Origin: Mycolicibacter algericus DSM 45454
Lineage (GTDB): Bacteria > Actinomycetota > Actinomycetes > Mycobacteriales > Mycobacteriaceae
NCBI RefSeq assembly: GCF_002086455.1
Contig: NZ_MVHC01000021.1
Coordinates: 1-62,200 of the forward strand
Reading direction: 5' to 3'
DNA length: 62,200 bases
The notes beneath the pieces are model-generated. The model was given only the letters and a program-made list of their open reading frames with translations, was not told where the DNA came from and searched no databases. Every line of letters starts with the position of its first letter. The first letter of the stretch is position 1. The position numbers and the translations under genes were made by a program. This document shows positions 1 through 7,118 of the stretch, one piece after another.

Positions 1-348
1 ACTACGATCACAGGCACACCCCACCGAAGGCGGGGTGATTCAAGGAAATCAGTCCCCGGACTTACCGGGACGGCTCACAACGACGTGTCCCTGGACCCCG
101 AAATCAGGTTGGAGAGGTTCACCTGGATAGACACGCTCTGGGCTGCATCGGCCAAGGGTCCCAACCTCGCGGCCATCGCGGATATTGCACAACTCGCGTT
201 CGGTTCACTACCCGACATGAACTGGCCCGGCGACCCCGCGTTTCACGGGCCCGACGGCACCGATTGGCATGCGCTGATCGGCAGCCTCCGATATGAGTGG
301 AACCTGCTGTTGAGCAGAATCTATGGCCCCGAGCATCTGCCGAGGTGA
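1..348 (+). CDS. Mce-family protein, C-terminal part (probably MceE position), truncated by window start
   Basis: The frame is open from base 1 to a TGA at 346-348, so this is the 3' end of a longer gene. The visible part holds a Trp-rich tail (WIDTLWAASAK, RYEWNLLLSRIYGP) with no catalytic motif. Its TGA overlaps the ATG of the next gene (TGATG), which implies translational coupling. In mce operons the gene before MceF is the MceE lipoprotein, a periplasmic subunit of a lipid importer. The assignment rests mainly on position, because the Mce domain lies outside the window. It could also be another Mce subunit. Confidence 0.5.
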   Translation, partial: TTITGTPHRRRGDSRKSVPGLTGTAHNDVSLDPEIRLERFTWIDTLWAASAKGPNLAAIADIAQLAFGSLPDMNWPGDPAFHGPDGTDWHALIGSLRYEWNLLLSRIYGPEHLPR

Positions 349-1616
349 TGATCGTGTCAACGAACCCACTGGAATGGTCGATGCGACTGATCGTCGACGC
401 CATCCAAGCCGTTGCGCGCCGCCGTAACGCCGCGGCCGTGGGCGGTCTTGTCCTCACCTTGGTGGCATCGTTGACCTACATAGTGGTGGGGTCGCTAGGC
501 ATCAACCCGGCACGCTCAACGATCGTCGTGCGGGTGCTCCTGCCAGAGTCGGGTGGACTCCTACCGAACCAGGACGTCACGTTGCGCGGAGTGCCGATCG
601 GCCGCGTGAAATCGGTCAACTTCACCGACACCGGCGTGGAGGCCGTGGCCTCGATCGACGCCGGCGTGCGGGTGCCTGACGATGGGATCGTCCGTGTCTC
701 CGCCCTGTCTCCGGCCGGTGAACAGTATCTGGATTTCCGGCCGGTCGACGACCATGCCCCAGCCGTGACCGACGGCGCCGTGATCGACGAGAACCGGACA
801 ACAGTCCCGGTGTCGTTGGCGCGACTGCTCGCTGGCGCTGACGGGATGCTAGCTCAGCTCAACCCCGAACAGCTCGCGGCCATCACCGATGAATTGCGGG
901 TGGGACATCAGGGTCCGCAGAAGCTGGCGGCCCTGTTGGACGGCGGCGCCTTCCTCATCTCGACCCTCGATTCGGTACTGCCGCACACCGTTAGCGTGCT
1001 CCGTACCAGCCGCACCGTGTTCACGACGCTGGCCGACGTGAACACGGGTCTGCGCCATACCGCACAGAACCTGCAGCAGACTCTGCGCGGCGTCAACACC
1101 ATGGAGGGCGGCTTTCGCACCCTCGTCGATCGCGGTGATGCGCCTTTGACCGCCGTAGATCACATTGTGGCCGACAATTCCGAGACCATGGTCCAACTGC
1201 TGGGCAACCTCACTACCACCGCCCAGCTGTTATATATGCGTATTCCTGCGCTGCGAGAGATGTTCACCGCCCCCCACGGATCCGCATTTGAAGCCATAAC
1301 AAGCATCTTCCATGACGGCGCTGTCTGGGCGATCGTGGACCCATACCCGCGTTACGGCTGCGACTACAACCTTCCGCGGCTGCCGCCCTCCGTGCCTGAC
1401 TATCCCGAACCGTACCTTTACACCTACTGCGACAACCCGGACCCTTCCGTGCTGGTCCGCGGCGCCCGCAATGCGCCACGGCCACCTGGCGACGACACCG
1501 CTGGGCCTCCGCCCGGCTACGACCCCCTCGCCCGATCCGATCCAACGCCAGTGGGCCCCAACACAATACCGCTTCCATACGGCGGCCCTCCACTGCCCCT
1601 CAAACCCCCCAGCTAG
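348..1616 (+). CDS. MceF-like substrate-binding subunit of an Mce lipid importer
   Basis: About 422 aa. A basic N-terminus (AVARRRN) precedes one membrane helix at about residues 25-48. The MlaD/Mce domain follows at about 55-135 (LPNQDVTLRGVPIGRV, then SPAGEQYLDFRP). Next come a long helical region and a Pro-rich tail with two Cys. Mce proteins form periplasmic hexameric tunnels that carry lipids or sterols to a permease-ATPase. The ATG at 348 is preferred over an upstream in-frame ATG at 297 because it overlaps the preceding stop. Position before a Mas gene, at the end of the Mce series, suggests MceF. The substrate is unknown; the catabolic genes nearby suggest a steroid- or terpenoid-like lipid. 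Confidence 0.82.
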   Translation: MIVSTNPLEWSMRLIVDAIQAVARRRNAAAVGGLVLTLVASLTYIVVGSLGINPARSTIVVRVLLPESGGLLPNQDVTLRGVPIGRVKSVNFTDTGVEAVASIDAGVRVPDDGIVRVSALSPAGEQYLDFRPVDDHAPAVTDGAVIDENRTTVPVSLARLLAGADGMLAQLNPEQLAAITDELRVGHQGPQKLAALLDGGAFLISTLDSVLPHTVSVLRTSRTVFTTLADVNTGLRHTAQNLQQTLRGVNTMEGGFRTLVDRGDAPLTAVDHIVADNSETMVQLLGNLTTTAQLLYMRIPALREMFTAPHGSAFEAITSIFHDGAVWAIVDPYPRYGCDYNLPRLPPSVPDYPEPYLYTYCDNPDPSVLVRGARNAPRPPGDDTAGPPPGYDPLARSDPTPVGPNTIPLPYGGPPLPLKPPS

Positions 1617-1627
1617 AAGAGGCCACC

Positions 1628-2323
1628 ATGACGACGAAAATCTCCAAGCGGGCAAGCGCGGACACCGTTTTCGACCAGGTCACCGAACAAGACGCTCCGG
1701 CAGAAGCCGAGACGCCGTCTACCGAAGTCGAACCCCCGGAAAACGCAACAGACCTCGACCCCGCCGAGCCGATCGAATCGCTTGACCGCGATGCCGACCA
1801 GGCCGAAACCGAGCAGCATGTTTCGGCGCTCTCTCGCCGCTGGCGTCGGCTTCGCCGCATCCTCCTCCGTGCCGCCGGCGTGGTTGTCGTTGCCGCGCTG
1901 GCATTGTCGACATTGTTGGCCTGGCAACTCAAACAGCAAAACGATACCGCCGCAGCCGGTCGCGCCGCGCTGGCGGCAGCGCAAAGCTATGCCAGCGTAC
2001 TGACCAGCATCGATACGAGTAACGTCGACCAGAACTTCGACCAGGTACTCGACGGGGCGACCGGTGAGTTCAAAGACATGTACAGTCAGTCGGCTAGCCA
2101 ACTGCGCCAAGTGCTTATCGACAACAAGGCCATGAGCAAGGGTATGGTCATTGACTCGGCCATAAAATCGGCGACCAAGACCAAGGTCGAAGTCTTGCTC
2201 TTCGTCGACCAATCGATCAGCAACGTCATCAATCCCGAACCGCGTATCGACCGCAGCAGAGTTGCGGTCACCATGGAACTCATCAACAACCGTTGGCTAG
2301 CAAGCAAAGTCGAGCTCAAATAG
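1628..2323 (+). CDS. Mce-associated membrane protein (Mas)
   Basis: 231 aa. An acidic, disordered N-terminal 70 residues is followed by a basic patch (RRWRRLRRILLR) and one membrane helix at about 80-98 (AAGVVVVAALALSTLLAW). The extracytoplasmic domain ends in IDRSRVAVTMELINNRWLASKVELK, the usual close of Mas/VirB8-like NTF2-fold domains. Mas proteins stabilise Mce complexes. It starts 11 nt after the MceF-like stop with AGAGG just upstream, so it belongs to the same operon. Confidence 0.8.
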   Translation: MTTKISKRASADTVFDQVTEQDAPAEAETPSTEVEPPENATDLDPAEPIESLDRDADQAETEQHVSALSRRWRRLRRILLRAAGVVVVAALALSTLLAWQLKQQNDTAAAGRAALAAAQSYASVLTSIDTSNVDQNFDQVLDGATGEFKDMYSQSASQLRQVLIDNKAMSKGMVIDSAIKSATKTKVEVLLFVDQSISNVINPEPRIDRSRVAVTMELINNRWLASKVELK

Positions 2324-2428
2324 CCGAACCGACTATCGCCGCGGGCCGCGAGGCAGATAGCCCGACAGCGAACGTAACGAGCATGAGTTACCGCAGTGTC
2401 ATCTCCTGGACGTGAAGGAAGTGCCGCA

Positions 2429-3157
2429 ATGAAGAGGTTTCGGCGCTCAGTGTTGATATCAGCAGCGGCAGCGATGATCGCGTTGTCCGGAGTGCACACG
2501 GCCCGGGGCGAACCGGTCGCCGGTGGTGGCGGCTTCGTGGCCGTGCCCGGTGTGATCACCGGGAGCAGTCCAGATGGGTTGGGCTCCTGGGGCGTCCATT
2601 ATCAACGGATCGATGGCGGCAACCCGGATATCACCGCCGCGATCAACGACGGCATCGATGCGACGGCGATGCGCGAGGTCGAAAAGAACACCTGGAACGG
2701 ATCGACGAAGCGTCCCTGGATATTCGACGCAACGGGAACGGCGCACTTCGGCCCGATCACGGTCGCCGAACTCATCGTCGGCAAGTACAACACCGATGAG
2801 CCGCACATGCCGATTGACACGGTGGCCACCATCGTGTTCGACAGCCGCAGCGGGATAGTCATTACCTGGGACAATCTGTTCACGGATAAGAGCGCCGGTC
2901 TGACTCGATTATCCGAACAGACCGCAGCGATCCTGCCAACCGTGTATGCGCCCCCGCACCCCGGCGATTGGCAACGCAGTGGCGCGCTCGCCCCCATCGA
3001 GATCAACTTCAAGTACTGGATTCCCACCAGAGATGGCATCGAACTGCACTTTCCGGATAACCAATTCGGGCGAGGGCTAAAAGTCATCACCGTGCCGTGG
3101 GCCAAGGTTGGCGACCTGATCGCGCCGGAGTTTCTGCCCACGACGTCGTGGGCGTGA
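2429..3157 (+). CDS. Secreted DUF3298/RsiV-like protein
   Basis: About 242 aa. A signal peptide is clear: MKRFRRS, then a hydrophobic stretch (VLISAAAAMIALSGV), with likely cleavage near ARG-EP. The mature part contains IDTVATIVFDSRSGIVITWDNLF and ends with HFPDNQFGRGLKVITVPWAKV. This resembles DUF3298/RsiV-type domains of secreted mycobacterial proteins. The ATG at 2429 is chosen over 2396 because a GAAGGA Shine-Dalgarno precedes it and the signal peptide begins there. The 105-nt gap from the Mas gene makes operon membership uncertain. Function is unknown. Confidence 0.62.
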   Translation: MKRFRRSVLISAAAAMIALSGVHTARGEPVAGGGGFVAVPGVITGSSPDGLGSWGVHYQRIDGGNPDITAAINDGIDATAMREVEKNTWNGSTKRPWIFDATGTAHFGPITVAELIVGKYNTDEPHMPIDTVATIVFDSRSGIVITWDNLFTDKSAGLTRLSEQTAAILPTVYAPPHPGDWQRSGALAPIEINFKYWIPTRDGIELHFPDNQFGRGLKVITVPWAKVGDLIAPEFLPTTSWA

Positions 3158-3462
3158 GCGTCGATGTAACTGACTTTTATCCCCAACTGGAGGTTCGTGA
3201 CCCTGAAGTTTCCTGAAGCCGTCGACCGGAACGGCGGGCGATTCTTACGACAGTGCGTTGGCGGAGAGGGCAATTGGACTAGATCAGACCGAAGCGATCC
3301 GGAAAGACGCCCAGCATCCGGCACGACTCGCTGATCACCGCGCGTGACCCACGCCAATCCGAAGTCCACCACCCAAATGGCACGATCGCCGAGCGTTCCG
3401 GTGCCGCCGGGGATCGATTTCACGAGAGGGTGGAAATCTCGCCATGGCGATGATGACCATCC
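3158..3462. other. Intergenic stretch with a frameshifted coding-like patch
   Basis: No intact gene is seen in about 305 bases. On the minus strand near 3280-3425 two frames join into protein-like sequence: GDRAIWVVDFGLAWVT in one frame, then RAVISESCRMLGVFPDRFGLI and a stop after a one-base shift. I do not recognise the family. It is probably the decayed end of a lost gene lying next to the mce operon. Confidence 0.3.
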
Positions 3463-4503
3463 TCAGGAACCTTTCCTACTCCCCCGAAGCAGCGGCCCTA
3501 GCTGGTCGGGGGCGCTGCCGTGCAACACCAGTTCGTCAACTCCAGCCTCGCGGTACCGGTCGAAGGTGTCGTGACAGCAGCGTGCCGTCCCGATCGCCGC
3601 GGCTCCCCTGGTCCATGCCGCCGGCAGCACCGAGGCCGGCTCGGCGAGTTCTTCGCGGGTGAGCACCGCGTCCGCCGAACCCCGGACGCCCACTAGCCGC
3701 GGATGAGCGCGTAACCGCGCCAATGGCTTGGGATCCCAGCCGTTGACGGCGGCCAGTCGTTCACCGAAGCCGGGAATTTGGTAATAGGTCACCGCCCGCG
3801 CGCCCACTACGGCAAGCTCCCGTTCGGGAGGCATATCGCAGGCCACCACCACCGTGGCGTACACCCGCACGCTGCCGGGCGGCCGGCCGGCTTGTCGTTC
3901 GGCCTCGCGAACGCTTGCTACCGAGCGCCGTACCGCATCCGGCGTGAGAAAGGGGTGCAGCAGCACACCGTCGAAGTGGCCTCCGGCCAACGCCAGGGTT
4001 TTCGGGCCGATCCCCGCAAGGACCAGCGCGGGTACCGGCTGATCGGGAACATCGTTGAGCCGCAGCGACGGGAAGGTGCCCGCAGGCCCGTCATAACGCA
4101 CCTTCTCGCCGCGGCACAACCGCCGGAAGATGTCGGCATGGTCAACAATCGACGCGCCGGTCGATTTCGGTAGTCCCACCGCGGCCCACATGGCATCGAC
4201 CGAGCGACCCACCCCGATGATCATGCGGCCGCCCGACAGCGCCTGGGCGGTCATCGCCAGCGAGGCCAGGATGGCCGGGTGCCGGGCCTGGAAGTGGGTG
4301 ATGCCGGAAGCGATCCGAATCGTCGAGGTCACCTGACTGATGGCACCGGCGAGCACGCCCAGGTCCTTGGTGCCCCACCGTTCGCTCAGCCACAGCGTCT
4401 GCAGCCCGAGTTCTTGCGCCGCCTGCGCTTGCCCGACTATCGCGCGAGGATCGGCGACGCGCCCGGGCAAGGCGTAGGCGCCAAGGGGGATCCGACCGGC
4501 CAT
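3463..4503 (-). CDS. LLM-class F420-dependent oxidoreductase
   Basis: About 346 aa, the full length for luciferase-like TIM barrels. Typical signatures are visible: AAQELGLQTLWLSERWG, TSTIRIASGITHFQARHPAILASLAMTAQALSGGRMIIGVGRS, and KTLALAGGHFDGVLLHPFLTP. Mycobacterial members usually use reduced F420, although FMN cannot be excluded. The ATG at 4503 is used; a GTG at 4518 is also in frame. An imperfect TGAC palindrome lies at 4526-4540. A broken copy of the first ~95 codons sits at 9387-9655, so this gene's 5' end has been duplicated. Confidence 0.83.
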   Translation of the reverse strand: MAGRIPLGAYALPGRVADPRAIVGQAQAAQELGLQTLWLSERWGTKDLGVLAGAISQVTSTIRIASGITHFQARHPAILASLAMTAQALSGGRMIIGVGRSVDAMWAAVGLPKSTGASIVDHADIFRRLCRGEKVRYDGPAGTFPSLRLNDVPDQPVPALVLAGIGPKTLALAGGHFDGVLLHPFLTPDAVRRSVASVREAERQAGRPPGSVRVYATVVVACDMPPERELAVVGARAVTYYQIPGFGERLAAVNGWDPKPLARLRAHPRLVGVRGSADAVLTREELAEPASVLPAAWTRGAAAIGTARCCHDTFDRYREAGVDELVLHGSAPDQLGPLLRGSRKGS

Positions 4504-4525
4504 GCTGTCCACCACCACCCTATTC

Positions 4526-4540
4526 TGACACTAATGTTCA
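4526..4540. promoter_or_regulatory. Imperfect TGAC-type palindrome upstream of the LLM gene
   Basis: The sequence TGACACTAATGTTCA is an inverted repeat one base off the TGAC-N6-GTCA pattern found at several other promoters here. A matching site (TGACACTAGCGTTCA) is retained in the duplicated region at 9677-9691. An operator role is inferred from position. Confidence 0.4.
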
Positions 4541-4661
4541 GTTAGGCGGCGGAAAGGGGGTGCTGTTCGGCAAGCACGGGGCCGACGAGGGCAGATGACC
4601 GCGGCCCGGTCCGGGAAGACGCCCACGACGTCGGTCCTGCGTCCTATCGCCCGATTGAAGG

Positions 4662-4678
4662 CGCTCCCCGGAGGAGCG
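4662..4678. terminator. Short GC hairpin downstream of the UbiB gene
   Basis: CGCTCC and GGAGCG, with a five-base loop, lie about 30 bases past the UbiB stop on the minus strand. No U tract follows, so a terminator role is only possible. Confidence 0.25.
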
Positions 4679-4708
4679 AAGGCGTGTGGGTGTCCGTTCG
4701 CCAGGGAA

Positions 4709-6301
4709 TCACGTGCTCTTGAAGGCCTGCCGTACGGTGGCGCTGCGCTCGGCTTGGGCTTCCTGAAGCTCCTGGTAGGTGGCCGCATCGCCCTGCACGC
4801 CCGTCTGACGGCGCAGGAAATCGGTGAGCACGTCCTGTTCCGGCAGGTCGTTGACGTCGACGAACCCTGCAAGCACATCGGTGTGGGTGGTGGTGAACAA
4901 GTCGTACAGGTGGCCCATCTCCTCGAACATGTCGACGTCCGCGGCCACGGTGGAGATGGCGCCGTTCAGGTAGACCATCCCCTTCATGTAAAGGAACATC
5001 TCCTTCGGCAATTTGGCGCCGTGCAAGACCAGCCGGTGCATCGTCTCCCGCATCTGGAGCCCGAGCGCCTCCGGTGAGAGATCGTTGGGGTCCATGGACA
5101 AAAGCTCGTCGAGTTGCAATTCCTCCGCCAGCGCGGCCACGTCGGCGCCGGGCGGCAATCCGCCGAGGTCGCGGAGGTGGCCCAGCATCGCTACCCCGTC
5201 CTGGATGGTCATGGTGATCATCAGCCCGAGCAGCGCCAGTCGCTTCGTATCGGTGAACCGTCCGGTAATGCCGAAGTCGAAGATCGCCGGCCGTCCGCCC
5301 GGGCTCACCATCATGTTGCCGCCGTGCAGATCGCCGTGGAACACACCGTGGATCATGGCCCCCTCGAGGAAGGACACCATGAGGGCCCGAAACACCGGAG
5401 CGGGATCGATGCCCGCCGCGAGGAGAGCGGCTTCGTCGTCGGTGCGGTGCCCGTGCAGCCGCTCCATCACCAGCACGCGTCGGCTCACCAGTTCCGGATG
5501 TGGGCGGGGCACCACGACGGACCTCGGCTCCGTCATCGCGAGAACGGCGGCGACATCGAGCATGTTCTGCGCCTCGAGCCGGAAGTCAAGCTCCTCGACG
5601 ATCGTCTCGGTGAACAGCTCGATGTAGGCGCCGAGGTTGGCCAATACGGCGAAGCGTGCACGCTTCTCGATGTGCGGGGCGAGCCACGCCATGGTGGCGA
5701 TGTCGCGGGGCACGATCCGATCGATCTTCGGTCGCTGGACCTTGACCACGACCTCTTCGCCGGTGTGGAGGCGAGCTGCATGAACCTGTGCGATCGATGC
5801 GGCGGCCAACGGCGTGGGGTCGAACTCGGCGAACAGCTCGGCGATCGGGCGGCCGAAATCCGCTTCGATCACTTTGCGCACGTGGCTGAAAGGCTCGGGC
5901 GGTACCCTGTCGCGGCACTGCTTGAACTCGGAGACGAGCGCCTCGGGCAGCATGCCGTCTGCTGACCCGATCAGCTGCCCGAGCTTGATGAAGGTGGTCC
6001 CCAGGCGTTCGAAGGCCGGTCGCAGGCGGCCGGCGAGCCCGGCAAGCTCTTGCTTGGCGGCGGCTCCTCTGCGGCGGCGGAGGGCCCATGGCGCAACGCT
6101 CGCGGCCAACCGGAGCGCGACGCGCGCGCTGCGCACCGGCGGCATACGCCGTCCCCGCACCAGATCCGGTACGCGGGCGCTCGCGGCGTCACGTAGCGCG
6201 TCGACGTCCTTGCGCCAGGCCATCGACGCCGGGTCGACGTCCCACGGGCCCTCGTCGGTGAAAGCGCCGATGTGCAGATCCGATCGTGCCGAGATGACCA
6301 A
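4709..6301 (-). CDS. ABC1/UbiB (AarF) family atypical kinase
   Basis: 530 aa. UbiB-type hallmarks appear in order: TTFIKLGQLIGSADGMLP (KxGQ motif), the Ala-rich loop PLAAASIAQVHAA, EVVVKVQRP, HGVFHGDLHGGNMMV and IFDFGITG. The family consists of atypical ATP-binding kinases linked to isoprenoid-quinone and lipid biology. A TTG start at 6301 is chosen because AGGAG lies 7 nt upstream (AGGAGTTCCCCGTTG). The frame stays open for another 111 codons upstream, but that part is Ser/Pro/Arg-rich and shadows the TetR gene. It lies 41 nt after the TetR stop, so the two are probably co-transcribed. Confidence 0.85.
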   Translation of the reverse strand: MVISARSDLHIGAFTDEGPWDVDPASMAWRKDVDALRDAASARVPDLVRGRRMPPVRSARVALRLAASVAPWALRRRRGAAAKQELAGLAGRLRPAFERLGTTFIKLGQLIGSADGMLPEALVSEFKQCRDRVPPEPFSHVRKVIEADFGRPIAELFAEFDPTPLAAASIAQVHAARLHTGEEVVVKVQRPKIDRIVPRDIATMAWLAPHIEKRARFAVLANLGAYIELFTETIVEELDFRLEAQNMLDVAAVLAMTEPRSVVVPRPHPELVSRRVLVMERLHGHRTDDEAALLAAGIDPAPVFRALMVSFLEGAMIHGVFHGDLHGGNMMVSPGGRPAIFDFGITGRFTDTKRLALLGLMITMTIQDGVAMLGHLRDLGGLPPGADVAALAEELQLDELLSMDPNDLSPEALGLQMRETMHRLVLHGAKLPKEMFLYMKGMVYLNGAISTVAADVDMFEEMGHLYDLFTTTHTDVLAGFVDVNDLPEQDVLTDFLRRQTGVQGDAATYQELQEAQAERSATVRQAFKST

Positions 6302-6341
6302 CGGGGAACTCCTTTTTCGGGGGAACAGGAACGCGCCGAGG

Positions 6342-7013
6342 CTATTGATGCAGGGAGCGCGAGCGCGATGGCTTGGGCTTCGACCGGCCGCCGATGGTGT
6401 CGAGGCGAGCCAGGATGTCGAAGGCTTGGCCGAAGGACCGCACGAGGTCGTCGCCACGGCCGGAGGACCACTGGTCCAACGTGGCGATGAGTGCGTTGCG
6501 CACGGCCCCTGCGACGATGATCGGGCGCAGATCGGTCGCCGGATCGACGCCGAGCCGCTCGGCGTTGGTCCGCACGAATCGCTCGGTGAGCTCAGCATCG
6601 CCGTTGATGGTTTCGACGAGGTCGGGATTGTCACGGACCAGCGTCTTGAGCTGCTCGATCAGAGCGAGGTCCACCTCGTTGCCGCCGCCGAGCGCGATGG
6701 CGGCTTCTCGCCAGGAGGTGAGCAGGTCCTCGTCCGCGGGTCGCCGCTCAACGGCGTCGCAGAGCAACGCGAGGCTGCGACGGGGGACGGCCAGGAGCAG
6801 GTCGCGCTTTGCGGCGAAGTACCGGAAGAGTGTCCGTACGGAGATGTTGCAGGCTTGGGCGATGTCGTCGGTCGTGACATTGTCGTAGCCCTGTTGAGCG
6901 AACAGTCGCAGCGCGACCTGCTCGATCTCGGCGGCGACCAGGCGGCGGCGACGATCCCAGACCCCTTCTCGGGCGAGCGCGGCCGGAGCGGCGGGTTTGG
7001 GCGTCACGGACAC
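6342..7013 (-). CDS. TetR-family transcriptional regulator
   Basis: About 223 aa. The helix-turn-helix domain lies near residues 18-62 (EQVALRLFAQQGYDNVTTDDIAQACNISVRTLFRYFAAKRDLL). The C-terminal ligand domain carries VRTNAERLGVDPATDLRPIIVAGAVRNAL, typical of actinobacterial TetRs. A GTG at 7013 (or 7007) fits the family length; the longer open frame upstream is a shadow of the divergent gene. It sits before the UbiB gene and divergent to the tannase-like gene, which suggests local control of both. Confidence 0.85.
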   Translation of the reverse strand: MSVTPKPAAPAALAREGVWDRRRRLVAAEIEQVALRLFAQQGYDNVTTDDIAQACNISVRTLFRYFAAKRDLLLAVPRRSLALLCDAVERRPADEDLLTSWREAAIALGGGNEVDLALIEQLKTLVRDNPDLVETINGDAELTERFVRTNAERLGVDPATDLRPIIVAGAVRNALIATLDQWSSGRGDDLVRSFGQAFDILARLDTIGGRSKPKPSRSRSLHQ

Positions 7014-7035
7014 GACTCTAGACAAATATGGCAGA

Positions 7036-7059
7036 GGGTGTAAAGGTTGGCAGACACCC
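7036..7059. promoter_or_regulatory. Inverted repeat between TetR and the tannase-like gene
   Basis: GGGTGT at 7036-7041 and ACACCC at 7054-7059 form a spaced inverted repeat in the 105-base divergent intergenic region. It is a candidate operator for the adjacent TetR, by position only. Confidence 0.3.
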
Positions 7060-7118
7060 GCAAGTTTTGCTTCCGCGGGGAGTTTTGACGTGGCGACACG
7101 ACTTTTGGGGAGGCACCG

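Noticed and set aside
6302..6634. 111-codon upstream extension of the UbiB frame
   Set aside because: It overlaps the TetR gene, is Ser/Pro/Arg-rich and unlike any domain; a TTG with a well-placed AGGAG at 6301 explains the start.
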